Source of the DNA: Oligoflexia bacterium
Lineage (GTDB): Bacteria > Bdellovibrionota > UBA1018
Reading direction: 5' to 3'
DNA: 57,277 bases
NCBI GenBank assembly: GCA_903881565.1
Contig: CAIRTR010000045.1
Coordinates: 1-57,277, forward strand
The notes under the pieces are model-generated. The model was not told where the DNA came from and did no database searches. It worked only from the letters and a program-made list of their open reading frames with translations. Shown piece by piece: positions 7,859 through 15,001 of this stretch (its first letter is position 1; each line of letters opens with the position of its first letter). Position numbers and translations under genes: made by a program.

Positions 7859-9376
7859 ATGGGGAATACACCCAGGCTTTGCCTTGGCCTGACACTATTT
7901 GTGGTTTCACTTTACTCTACTTCAAGCGGAGCGGGATGCCTGCGTGATGTCCTTGTGAAATGGCAAACGCAAGGAGTGCATGATCTCAAAAACCTTGAAA
8001 GAGACGACCTGCACGCCCTTCCTCAAGATCAAATCATTGCAGCCGCCATGCACCTCAAAGAGATCAAAGGATCCAAAACGCTGCTCGATCGCCTCAAATC
8101 ACTTTTCACCTATTCGTCCGGCCCGCCTGCGGATTCGTTGCAAGCTTTCCTCGGACAGCGCAAATTGAAGGCGGAAAGGATCTATGGCCATCTCGAGAAC
8201 CATCTCGACCCCGCCCTAAGTTTAGAAGAAAACGTCACAAAATGGATCACTGATATGGACCTAAAATTCAAAGCAGGTGACCCGGTCGAACCTGAAGAGC
8301 TCCTGGCTCTGCACGCAGCTCTTTCGGAGTACAGTTTCAAGCAAGTCGAAAGTCTATTGCAAACCAACCCTGACATTTATGGATATGCCGCAATTGAAAA
8401 ATACCGTTGGAATCAAACGCCAGGCGCCCTTCACTCACTTCTGCGCTTCTATGATAAAAATATCCTGAGGAGCACAAAGCTCCTTCAAAAAATATTCGGA
8501 ACGGCGAAGGCCCCTATTGACTTGGGAAAGACCTCTTTTGGCCTGAATTTCGAAATCCTCAATGCGCCCAACCGCCATGGAACGGAAGAAGTCATCCAAG
8601 CAATGCTCGAAACGCTTCCCATTCGCAAGCTATCCGCGGATCCTTTCTTAAAAAGATTCTATGGAGCAATCGCAAACGGAGTTTTTATCAAAATGATGGC
8701 AACAGCCCTTGTCAAAGATCTCGGGAGCGTTGAAGCCAGGAAAATAATTGCGGAACGCTTCAAACTTAGCCATCTTCGAACCCCTCCTCCCTCTCCCTTT
8801 ACTCTTGCCGGTTTCAGAACAAAACTCATGGGAGACCTTATCCGTGATCCTGAGCTAGAAGCCCTTTTTAACAAAGGAAATCTGGATGAAGCGATGAGCC
8901 TAGCCCTCCACCGGTATGGCGCCCGTTACGCCTTGAACTTCTTGATCCTGAACACGATGTGCATCTATGGGGGCTACTCGGTCGCCACAAATCTCTACTA
9001 CGACGCCTTGGCCTCGGATGACGAAAAGATCCTAAAGCAAGCAAAGAGCTCGCGGATGTTTCCAGAGATTATCGATCAACTCGATTCCGGTAAAATCGAT
9101 AGAAAAACGGCGGCTCGTCAGATTCGCAAAACAATCCGAAAAGAAAGCCCAATTGCCGACATTAAAGACAAGATAGGCGAAACTAAAAAGGACGTTCTGA
9201 CTCTCGTCGACCAAGGAATTCTCGAGACACAAAGGCGAATTGATCAGGCTGATCCGGAATCTGAGAACCTCACCAAGAGGTTAAACGAGCTCAAAGCATT
9301 AAAAGAAAAGCTTCAGCCGAAAAATCGTCCTATTGGCAAGCAACCAAAAGATCAACCCATTCCCCATCCGAATTAG
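7859..9376 (+). CDS. Secreted/periplasmic protein of unknown function (505 aa)
   Basis: It starts with ATG at 7859, behind a weak purine-rich stretch. The N-terminus is a signal peptide (CLGLTLFVVSLYSTSSGAG) followed by cysteine; the lipobox is poor because position -3 is glycine, so lipidation is doubtful. The body is helical, with one more hydrophobic segment near residues 360-385 (YALNFLILNTMCIYGGY). The charged C-terminal region is a likely coiled coil (IADIKDKIGETKKDVLTLV...LTKRLNELKALKEK) ending in a proline- and lysine-rich tail. I recognise no family. It follows the export run after 112 bp and may be transcribed separately. Its 3' end overlaps the convergent small gene at 9330-9632 by 47 bp. 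Confidence 0.7.
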   Translation: MGNTPRLCLGLTLFVVSLYSTSSGAGCLRDVLVKWQTQGVHDLKNLERDDLHALPQDQIIAAAMHLKEIKGSKTLLDRLKSLFTYSSGPPADSLQAFLGQRKLKAERIYGHLENHLDPALSLEENVTKWITDMDLKFKAGDPVEPEELLALHAALSEYSFKQVESLLQTNPDIYGYAAIEKYRWNQTPGALHSLLRFYDKNILRSTKLLQKIFGTAKAPIDLGKTSFGLNFEILNAPNRHGTEEVIQAMLETLPIRKLSADPFLKRFYGAIANGVFIKMMATALVKDLGSVEARKIIAERFKLSHLRTPPPSPFTLAGFRTKLMGDLIRDPELEALFNKGNLDEAMSLALHRYGARYALNFLILNTMCIYGGYSVATNLYYDALASDDEKILKQAKSSRMFPEIIDQLDSGKIDRKTAARQIRKTIRKESPIADIKDKIGETKKDVLTLVDQGILETQRRIDQADPESENLTKRLNELKALKEKLQPKNRPIGKQPKDQPIPHPN

Positions 9377-9632
9377 CGCCCGTGCAACGAACATGACTTC
9401 CGGTAACCCATTCAAAGGTACAGGCGGTTTCATCGGCCTGTGCCCAGGAGGTGCAAAAAATCGAATACGAATTGCAAAGGTAGGGGCCACTTGGCCCGGC
9501 ACAATAAACCGGACAAACCGTCTCAGCGTAGCACTGAGAAAAGTTGGAGCCGGTTTCGGCACGGGAAATCGTAGACGCTGAGAGGGAAATTGCAGTTAGA
9601 GCCAAGACAACGGATAAAGAAGGGATACGCAT
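9330..9632 (-). CDS. Small cysteine-rich secreted protein (100 aa), unknown
   Basis: ATG at 9632 opens a typical signal peptide (MRIPSLSVVLALTAISLSAS then TISRAETGS). The mature part of about 70 residues has eight cysteines in a compact arrangement (SQCYAETVCPVYCAGPSG, YLCNSYSIFCTSW, TACTFEW, HVRCTG, VACQ). This suggests disulfide bonding in the periplasm or outside the cell. No family is recognised. It is convergent with the 505-residue gene and overlaps its end by 47 bp, and the overlapping opposite-strand frame is plainly weaker in the non-shared part. It is likely real because the signal peptide and cysteine pattern would be unusual by chance. Confidence 0.6.
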   Translation of the reverse strand: MRIPSLSVVLALTAISLSASTISRAETGSNFSQCYAETVCPVYCAGPSGPYLCNSYSIFCTSWAQADETACTFEWVTGSHVRCTGANSDGEWVDLLVACQ

Positions 9633-9676
9633 GCGGGCCTTGTAATCAAGTAAGACCCAGAAGTCAAGGATCCCTC

Positions 9677-10219
9677 TTACCTCTCATCAGCTGGACGAAA
9701 TATTTCGTGAAACTTCACAGGCTTCATGTCAGCCTCGTTTGACCTTAGATTTGCTTTGTATACAGCAAAATCATTTATTCGAATTCGTTCGGCAAGCGCG
9801 TAAAGCTCCCAAGGCACATAGGAACGCCCCTTTTCGCGAGCCATCCACTGATCATCAGCATCCAATTCGTCATAGAGCACTCCTGCCACTAACTGCATCA
9901 AAACGGTTGTCTCAACAGTGGATCGCGGAATATACGTCGGGAACATCCCTTTGAGCAAATTACTGAAGAGCGGCCAGGATCTCATCGTAACAGCTGCGGA
10001 ACGGGCAAGCGTCGCGGCAAGGTGTTTTCTGAAAACATAATCCTTCCCATTCATCCAATCATAAATTTTTGTCAAAACCGCATCCTTGATTCGCGTTACT
10101 CGCATTCTACTGTTGAGCTCCGGCCCCCCCTCTGCGATTCGAAAAGGCGCTTCAGTTTCTTCTGAGATCTTTTTCGAAAATCCAATCGCTGCGAGTGCTT
10201 CTCCCAAAATCTCTGCCAT
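9677..10219 (-). CDS. Conserved-looking cytoplasmic protein of unknown function (180 aa)
   Basis: A 180-residue soluble protein starting at ATG 10219, without signal peptide or membrane segment. It is predicted mostly helical; notable stretches are TRIKDAVLTKIYDWMNGKDY, VFRKHLAATLARSAAVTMRS and TTVLMQLVAGVLYDELDADD. No catalytic motif or family is recognised. It ends 45 bp before the start of the convergent-to-divergent neighbour at 9632, so the two minus-strand genes could share a transcript. Confidence 0.55.
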   Translation of the reverse strand: MAEILGEALAAIGFSKKISEETEAPFRIAEGGPELNSRMRVTRIKDAVLTKIYDWMNGKDYVFRKHLAATLARSAAVTMRSWPLFSNLLKGMFPTYIPRSTVETTVLMQLVAGVLYDELDADDQWMAREKGRSYVPWELYALAERIRINDFAVYKANLRSNEADMKPVKFHEIFRPADER

Positions 10220-10239
10220 CTTCGCCAGCGTCTCCTGAT

Positions 10240-10361
10240 CAAAGAGCTACCTCAATGGAGCTCCCATCTATCCGAATCCTCGTGATGCGGTTTATATGAT
10301 TCAATCAGAACTCGAAGAACTCGCAGGTTCATTGAATAGCTGTTACGGAGATCGCTACTAA
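10240..10361 (+). pseudogene. Coding-like remnant, C-terminal end only
   Basis: One plus-strand frame reads GAPIYPNPRDAVYMIQSELE, then ELAGSLNSCYGDRY and stops at 10359-10361. It has no start codon upstream before an in-frame stop near 10231, apart from the internal methionine of MIQSELEEL. It ends 30 bp before a strong terminator of the same orientation, as the tail of a real gene would. I read it as the surviving 3' end of a deleted gene. Confidence 0.3.
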
Positions 10362-10391
10362 GAAGCGCGATCCTCACAAACTGCATACGAC

Positions 10392-10430
10392 AAGGCGGGA
10401 TGCCCAGATCAAGGGGTCCCGCCTTTTTGT
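10392..10430 (+). terminator. Rho-independent terminator
   Basis: AAGGCGGGA (10392-10400) pairs perfectly with TCCCGCCTT (10417-10425) across a 16-nt loop. The 3' arm continues into TTTTTGTTTT. It now serves no intact plus-strand gene, only the remnant at 10240-10361. Confidence 0.8.
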
Positions 10431-10431
10431 T

Positions 10432-10497
10432 TTAGCCGCAGCACTTCTTGAACTTCTTGCCCGAGCCAAAAGTGCACGGTTCATTACCTTTAATATA
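10432..10497 (-). pseudogene. Remnant of a SEC-C zinc-motif protein (C-terminal end)
   Basis: The minus strand encodes GNEPCTFGSGKKFKKCCG followed by a stop at 10432-10434. This is the SEC-C motif (C-x-x-G-S-G-K-K-x-K-x-C-C), known from the SecA C-terminus and many small proteins, where it binds zinc. An in-frame stop lies about 12 codons upstream with no start codon between, so only the motif survives. The terminator next door overlaps the same stretch. Confidence 0.5.
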
Positions 10498-10643
10498 TAA
10501 ATTACAATAATTTCAGGTACATAAAAATAACGCAGACACTCCTGTCGCGATACAGGTTCTCAAGAGCCATGAATTCGTCACATTACAATCATTCCAATTT
10601 TATCCCATGGACGGACATAATAAGAACGATTATAATTAGACTC

Positions 10644-11843
10644 ATGCCCCACGTGAGAAACCGCATCGCCATCAAAAGACTAGAAAAGAAACTGAAATTT
10701 TCTCGAGTCGTGAGCATTCAAGGCGCCCGCCAGACCGGAAAGAGTGTCCTTGCGCGAAACCTCTTTACGAATGGCTACTACGTAACCTTCGATAAGGCCC
10801 AAGAGAGAGACGACGCTTCAGACCGAATCGGCACTTATCTTGAGGAACTTCGCTTACGAGCAGGCGATAAAACCATTGTCATCGATGAAGCACAAAAAGT
10901 TCCTGCACTCTTTGACCAAATCAAATCAATCGTCGATGAAAACCAAAAACCCGGCCAGTTTTTGTTACTGGGCTCAACCGAATTCTCAATCGAAGCACAA
11001 ATCAACGAGAGCTTAACGGGCAGAATTTCTAGAACAAAACTTTTCCCACTCCTTTTATCTGAAACTGTTGATAACCCAAAAGTAGTTAATAGCGAATTTG
11101 AAATTTCGAAGCTTTCCCAACTCCGTGAATCCCCATACACCCGCGGCGATCTCGTACGGTTTCTAGAAAATGGCGGTTTTCCAGCAATATTCTCGATTCG
11201 AGATTCGCACGAACGAATGCAACGCCTTGATGAATGGGTACGCCTGACCTGCGAACGTGACGTTCTTCAGCTTAAGAAAATGAAACCAGATCCAGAGCTT
11301 TGCCTGCGAATTCTACAAATCCTGCCCAAACTTGAAGAACCCTCCGCTCCCTCCCTAGCCCATCACCTCAAGCGCAGCACCAAACGAATCGCAACTCAGC
11401 TCAAAGCACTTTTACAGATCTTCGCTATTCATCGCATTGACCCGCACCCATTGGGAACGGGGAAACCCCTCTATTTCTTAATCGACCCGGGTCTTGTGGG
11501 TTTTATGGGAGGCCCTTTTGGCGCTCGCCTTGAATCTGCCTTGATCACCGAGTTTTTGGCCAAGCAAAGCTATCAAGCCCTCGCCCAAGTTCGCTTCTCT
11601 TATTACCGCACGACAAAAGGCGCTCGAATTCCGCTATTGATTGAAACGCCTGATGGGAAAATCATCGCTCTTAAATGGGTCAGCGCAGAGCGCCTGGACC
11701 GTAGAGAACTTGCGATCATGCATAGCTTTTCAAAAAAAGCGAAACGTGAAAAATTCGAAGTGGAATCCGTGATCCTCTGCGGAGTCTCTCGTCGCAGCAC
11801 CGCGGATCAGGTCACGATTTTGCCTTGGGAATTTGTTTTTTGA
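10644..11843 (+). CDS. AAA ATPase with DUF4143-type C-terminal domain
   Basis: A roughly 399-residue protein from ATG 10644 (MPHVRNRIAI); an upstream ATG at 10569 would add 25 residues of low coding quality. Walker A is GARQTGKS (residues 27-34) and Walker B is TIVIDEAQKVP, followed by LLLGSTEFSI and then LTGRISRTKLFPLLLSE. This is the standard series of the AAA_14 plus DUF4143 ATPases. The C-terminal domain has the ALKWVSAERLDRRE stretch, a degenerate version of the nuclease-like 'VEvK' strand. Such stand-alone ATPases are widespread in genome islands; some behave as accessory or defence-like elements, but their function is not established. It lies in a zone of gene remnants, consistent with acquisition. 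Confidence 0.75.
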   Translation: MPHVRNRIAIKRLEKKLKFSRVVSIQGARQTGKSVLARNLFTNGYYVTFDKAQERDDASDRIGTYLEELRLRAGDKTIVIDEAQKVPALFDQIKSIVDENQKPGQFLLLGSTEFSIEAQINESLTGRISRTKLFPLLLSETVDNPKVVNSEFEISKLSQLRESPYTRGDLVRFLENGGFPAIFSIRDSHERMQRLDEWVRLTCERDVLQLKKMKPDPELCLRILQILPKLEEPSAPSLAHHLKRSTKRIATQLKALLQIFAIHRIDPHPLGTGKPLYFLIDPGLVGFMGGPFGARLESALITEFLAKQSYQALAQVRFSYYRTTKGARIPLLIETPDGKIIALKWVSAERLDRRELAIMHSFSKKAKREKFEVESVILCGVSRRSTADQVTILPWEFVF

Positions 11844-11921
11844 ACAAGAGCGATTCACGTGCCCTCAGAGAAGGGGTTCGCAACAGTTTTTCGCAGAAAC
11901 AGTGAAAATTGACGAAACAAA

Positions 11922-11935
11922 TGTTTCGCGAAACA
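11922..11935. promoter_or_regulatory. 14-bp palindrome, possible operator
   Basis: TGTTTCGCGAAACA is a perfect palindrome, and related GAAAC/GTTTC half-sites occur just before it (GACGAAACAA at 11911-11920). A TTGACG hexamer at 11909-11914 overlaps its left side. It sits in the 360-bp space between the DUF4143 ATPase gene and the membrane protein gene at 12203. Operator function is inferred from symmetry only. Confidence 0.35.
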
Positions 11936-12053
11936 ATTGTGATAACATTTCGTAGTTATGGTGATTTTTATCAATCCAGACATTCTGTATCCTTCGAATG
12001 TGAGGCAAATCTGTTACTCCACTTCTCTCGTATTAGACCCTTCCCCTGGTAAC

Positions 12054-12120
12054 TTCCGAAATCGCGAAGTCTCAGGGCTTAGGGTGGGCCCCTGGGGGCC
12101 CGGACTTCACTATTTCGGAA
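12054..12120. repeat. Long imperfect inverted repeat with GC-rich inner stem (REP-like)
   Basis: TTCCGAAATCGCGAAGTC (12054-12071) pairs with GACTTCACTATTTCGGAA (12103-12120) as 9 bp, a 3-nt mismatch and 6 bp. The 31-nt interior contains a second inverted pair, GGGCCCC and GGGGCCC. The whole would form a very stable two-tier hairpin. No T-run follows, so it is not a standard terminator. The overlapping frame at 11958-12167 is judged non-coding. Confidence 0.55.
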
Positions 12121-12171
12121 ATTCGGCGCGCAAGGCCATTGAAAAGCACCCCCCCCTCCCTCCTTGACTTT

Positions 12172-12177
12172 TATAAT
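12172..12177 (+). promoter_or_regulatory. -10 element TATAAT upstream of the 12203 gene
   Basis: A consensus TATAAT lies 25 nt before the ATG at 12203, giving a short leader. No convincing -35 hexamer is found at the normal distance because that stretch is a C-rich tract. The site supports ATG 12203 as start over the TTG at 12164, which lies upstream of the -10. Confidence 0.45.
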
Positions 12178-12202
12178 ACAGTGCGTTAAAACCCCTCTCA
12201 GC

Positions 12203-12697
12203 ATGAGCTCCAAGCCCCGCCTTATTCAGGCCCTCACCCTTACCTGCCTCTTAGCCTTCACAAGCACCACAGGCCTCGTTCCCACTGCCCGAGCAAATGC
12301 CCCAGCAACAATCGCATCCCAGATCCCCGCCCTACGCGCGCAAATTTCCGGCCAGCGCGAGCAACTTGAAACGATTGAATCCGCCATCACTCACGCACGC
12401 TGGACCAAAAATACTCTTTTGGGTTTTTCGATTGTCATTGGGTCTGTGTTCATCTTAAGAAGCGGAATTGATTTCTTAGGCGGCACCATCGCAGACGCCT
12501 ACGGCTACACCACAAAATCAGCACTTCTGTCGTCCTTTATCACTCAGGGAATTTTAGTCTCCGGAAGCTCCGCCGGAGCCGCTTACTATTTTCAACTCCA
12601 AGACGAGCGCGAACAACAAACACTTCTACGAGAAATTTCGCGACTCCAAGACGAACTCAATCTCGAGGAGCAGGCACTGAATGTCTTGAGCGAGTAG
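12203..12697 (+). CDS. Membrane protein with flanking coiled coils, unknown (164 aa)
   Basis: From ATG 12203 the product has a signal or anchor sequence (RLIQALTLTCLLAFTSTTG). A coiled-coil region follows (IPALRAQISGQREQLETIES), then a hydrophobic hairpin (LLGFSIVIGSVFILRSGIDF and LLSSFITQGILVSGSSAGAA). The C-terminus is a second coiled coil rich in Glu and Gln (EREQQTLLREISRLQDELNL). No family is recognised. The two coiled-coil arms around a membrane hairpin could oligomerise, but nothing shows a function. It is convergent with the gamma-glutamyltransferase gene, 11 bp apart. Confidence 0.55.
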   Translation: MSSKPRLIQALTLTCLLAFTSTTGLVPTARANAPATIASQIPALRAQISGQREQLETIESAITHARWTKNTLLGFSIVIGSVFILRSGIDFLGGTIADAYGYTTKSALLSSFITQGILVSGSSAGAAYYFQLQDEREQQTLLREISRLQDELNLEEQALNVLSE

Positions 12698-12708
12698 CTT
12701 ACGCGCCC

Positions 12709-14409
12709 TCATTCTATAACGACGCCCATTCCTTCAGAACGCGACTCAGCCGCCGCTTGCCACGCATCACGCACACCATCGCCACGAAAAAGAACTTGCG
12801 CCGTCGTGCGAATCGGAACGGTTGTAACCTCAAGCGATAGCTTCTTAAGAGCGCCAATCATCCCCTCGCCAAACGCAGCCTCCACCTCAAGAACTTCACG
12901 CCCGCCTTCCGACGCGATGATCGCCGGATGAATCCGTGGAAACGCACTCGCCGCCTGCGCATTCATCCCGTATATAAACAAATTCTCTAAAATCTGCACC
13001 AGCGTCGTCGGAATCCTCGATCCACCCGCACACCCCAACACGCCCACCAGGCGCTTGCCTTTATACACCAACAAAGGACTCATGTTACTTCGAGGCCTTT
13101 TTCCGGCTGCGGGCGCATTGATATTTTCAGGATCCGCCGAAAAATCGGACAATTCATTATTTAGCAAAAAACCAAACCCCGGAACAACAAGCCCCGAACC
13201 AAAATGTTGCTCAATGGTCGTCGTATAAGAAACCGCCATACCGTGATCATCCACCACGCTCAAATGCGCCGTATGCCCGGTCTTTTCAAGCGCACCATTA
13301 GATAAACGAGACACCCCCGCCACGGCCGAGGATTTAATCCGCTCGTCAATTCGACGCGTAATCTCCGTCCAAGCCGATTTTTCGGCTGCAGACCAAAAAA
13401 AATCAAAACTCCCCACCACGCCATCCGCGATTTTCTGATCCCTTAAACCCTGGTAATATCGAATCGCCTCAGCACTCACCACCACGCGCTCAACCGAATC
13501 GGCTGCAGGCACGGGATGCTGGCGATAATACTGCTCCAAGAATCGCAGCGCCCCCGCCACCAGAAAACTTCCGCCACTGGGAGCATCAAGCGTATAGAAG
13601 CGATGTCCAAACACCTCAAATTCAACCGACTTTTTGGTACGTACGCGATACGCGCGCAGGTCTTCTTTAACTAATTTCACACCCAAGCCTTGCGCACTGG
13701 CGAGCCACTTCTCCGCTAAAGCGCCTTCATAAAACGCGCTCCCACCTTTTTGTGAAATCTCGCTCAACGTCTGAGCAAGCTCAGGCTGCTTAAGCAACCT
13801 GCCCATTTTCAAAGGCCCGCCGTGCCCATCTCCAAACACGCGCGCTGTTTCTGGAAACGTCGAGATCCTCGCCCACTCATCTTTCAAAACCAGCTCGAAG
13901 TTACTTGAAATCGGAAACCCTTGCCGCGCCAGCTCCAGAGCGGGCTTCAATACACGCGCCCACTTAAGTTTTCCGTATTTTTTATGGGCCTCAAAAAGTC
14001 CCGCCACCGTGCCGGGAACCCCAACCGGATTTGCTCCCGTCATTCGCTCAGCAGATGGAATCGATTTTCCGTCAGTCCCCAGAAACATCGCCTTATGGGC
14101 CGAAGCGGGCGCCTGCTCGCGATGCTCCAGCACGACCGGCGAGACACTAGAGTCCAAAGCGGGCCCCGGAGGCGCCACCAAAAAGAAGCCCCCGCCCCCA
14201 ATTCCCATATTATAAGGTTGGGTCACATTTAGCGCAAAACTTGCGGCCACCATCGCATCCACCGCGTTGCCCCCCACGCGCAAAATCTCAATAGCGGCTT
14301 GAGTCGCCTGGGGTGTCCCACTCACCACGGCAAATGGAAAAGCCCGGGAGGAACATAAAATCAACAAAAATGTCATCAAAAAAACCCGTCTTTTGAATTG
14401 AATAAGCAT
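12709..14409 (-). CDS. ggt: Gamma-glutamyltransferase (glutathione hydrolase)
   Basis: A 566-residue N-terminal-nucleophile hydrolase that cleaves gamma-glutamyl bonds, for example of glutathione, in the periplasm. A signal peptide (FLMTFLLILCSSRAFP) precedes the large-subunit region with GGNAVDAMVAASFALNV and GIGGGGFFLV. Autocatalytic cleavage should occur before Thr380 in GHTAHLSVVD, the nucleophile of the mature small subunit. Also present are NNELSDF (from residue 417), the substrate-loop-like RPRSNMSP and GCAGGSRIP. All expected elements are there, so it should be active. Length matches the family. It is flanked by a convergent gene on one side and divergent greA on the other. Confidence 0.92.
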   Translation of the reverse strand: MLIQFKRRVFLMTFLLILCSSRAFPFAVVSGTPQATQAAIEILRVGGNAVDAMVAASFALNVTQPYNMGIGGGGFFLVAPPGPALDSSVSPVVLEHREQAPASAHKAMFLGTDGKSIPSAERMTGANPVGVPGTVAGLFEAHKKYGKLKWARVLKPALELARQGFPISSNFELVLKDEWARISTFPETARVFGDGHGGPLKMGRLLKQPELAQTLSEISQKGGSAFYEGALAEKWLASAQGLGVKLVKEDLRAYRVRTKKSVEFEVFGHRFYTLDAPSGGSFLVAGALRFLEQYYRQHPVPAADSVERVVVSAEAIRYYQGLRDQKIADGVVGSFDFFWSAAEKSAWTEITRRIDERIKSSAVAGVSRLSNGALEKTGHTAHLSVVDDHGMAVSYTTTIEQHFGSGLVVPGFGFLLNNELSDFSADPENINAPAAGKRPRSNMSPLLVYKGKRLVGVLGCAGGSRIPTTLVQILENLFIYGMNAQAASAFPRIHPAIIASEGGREVLEVEAAFGEGMIGALKKLSLEVTTVPIRTTAQVLFRGDGVRDAWQAAAESRSEGMGVVIE

Positions 14410-14509
14410 ACCCCAAAGCCTACCGCAGTTTTGGCCACTTTGCTTGCATTCCCCTTTAGGTGTGCTAATCCATTAATAAGATATAGGTGGAGAAAGCAGG
14501 AACAGAAGT

Positions 14510-15001
14510 ATGGCAGAAGAACAAGTTTCAGACAAAATCCCCATGACCGTTCTCGGTAAGCGTCTCTTAGACGAAGAGCTCAAAAGACTCATGACCGTGG
14601 ACCGTCCCTCTGTCATTAAGGCGATCGAAATTGCCCGAGGCCACGGAGACCTTAAAGAGAACGCCGATTATTCAGCGGCTAAAGAGCGCCAAGGTTTTAT
14701 TGAAGGCCGCATCCAAGACATCAATGGAAAAATGGCTCGCGCCAAGGTGATCGACACCTCCACCATTCGCTCCACCCGAGTCGTCTTTGGTGCCATCGTA
14801 GAGCTTTCCGAAGAAGAGTCAGGGAAAAAAATCACTTATCAAATTGTAGGGGTCGACGAAGCTGATATCAAAATCGGCAAAGTCGGAATCACCTCCCCCA
14901 TCGCACGCGCCCTCATTGGCAAAGAAGCCGGAGACGAGGTAGTAGTCCATGCCCCCAAAGGCGAAATCCGATACGAAGTCCTCGACATCCGCTACGAATA
15001 G
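14510..15001 (+). CDS. greA: Transcription elongation factor GreA
   Basis: A 163-residue GreA. The N-terminal coiled coil that reaches into the RNA polymerase secondary channel carries ARGHGDLKENADYSAAKE, including the Asp and Glu tip residues (D-L-K-E-N) that trigger cleavage of backtracked RNA. The FKBP-like C-terminal domain follows (YQIVGVDEADIKIGKVGITS and SPIARALIGKEAGDEV). A purine-rich ribosome site, AGGAAC, precedes ATG 14510. A possible promoter TTGCAT (14444) with TAATCC (14466) lies upstream. It overlaps recG by 53 bp, so the two are probably translated from one message. Confidence 0.96.
   Translation: MAEEQVSDKIPMTVLGKRLLDEELKRLMTVDRPSVIKAIEIARGHGDLKENADYSAAKERQGFIEGRIQDINGKMARAKVIDTSTIRSTRVVFGAIVELSEEESGKKITYQIVGVDEADIKIGKVGITSPIARALIGKEAGDEVVVHAPKGEIRYEVLDIRYE

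Noticed and set aside
11958-12167. Plus-strand frame of 69 codons
   Set aside because: It runs through the long inverted repeat at 12054-12120, is proline-rich from the C-tract at its end, and has no ribosome site.
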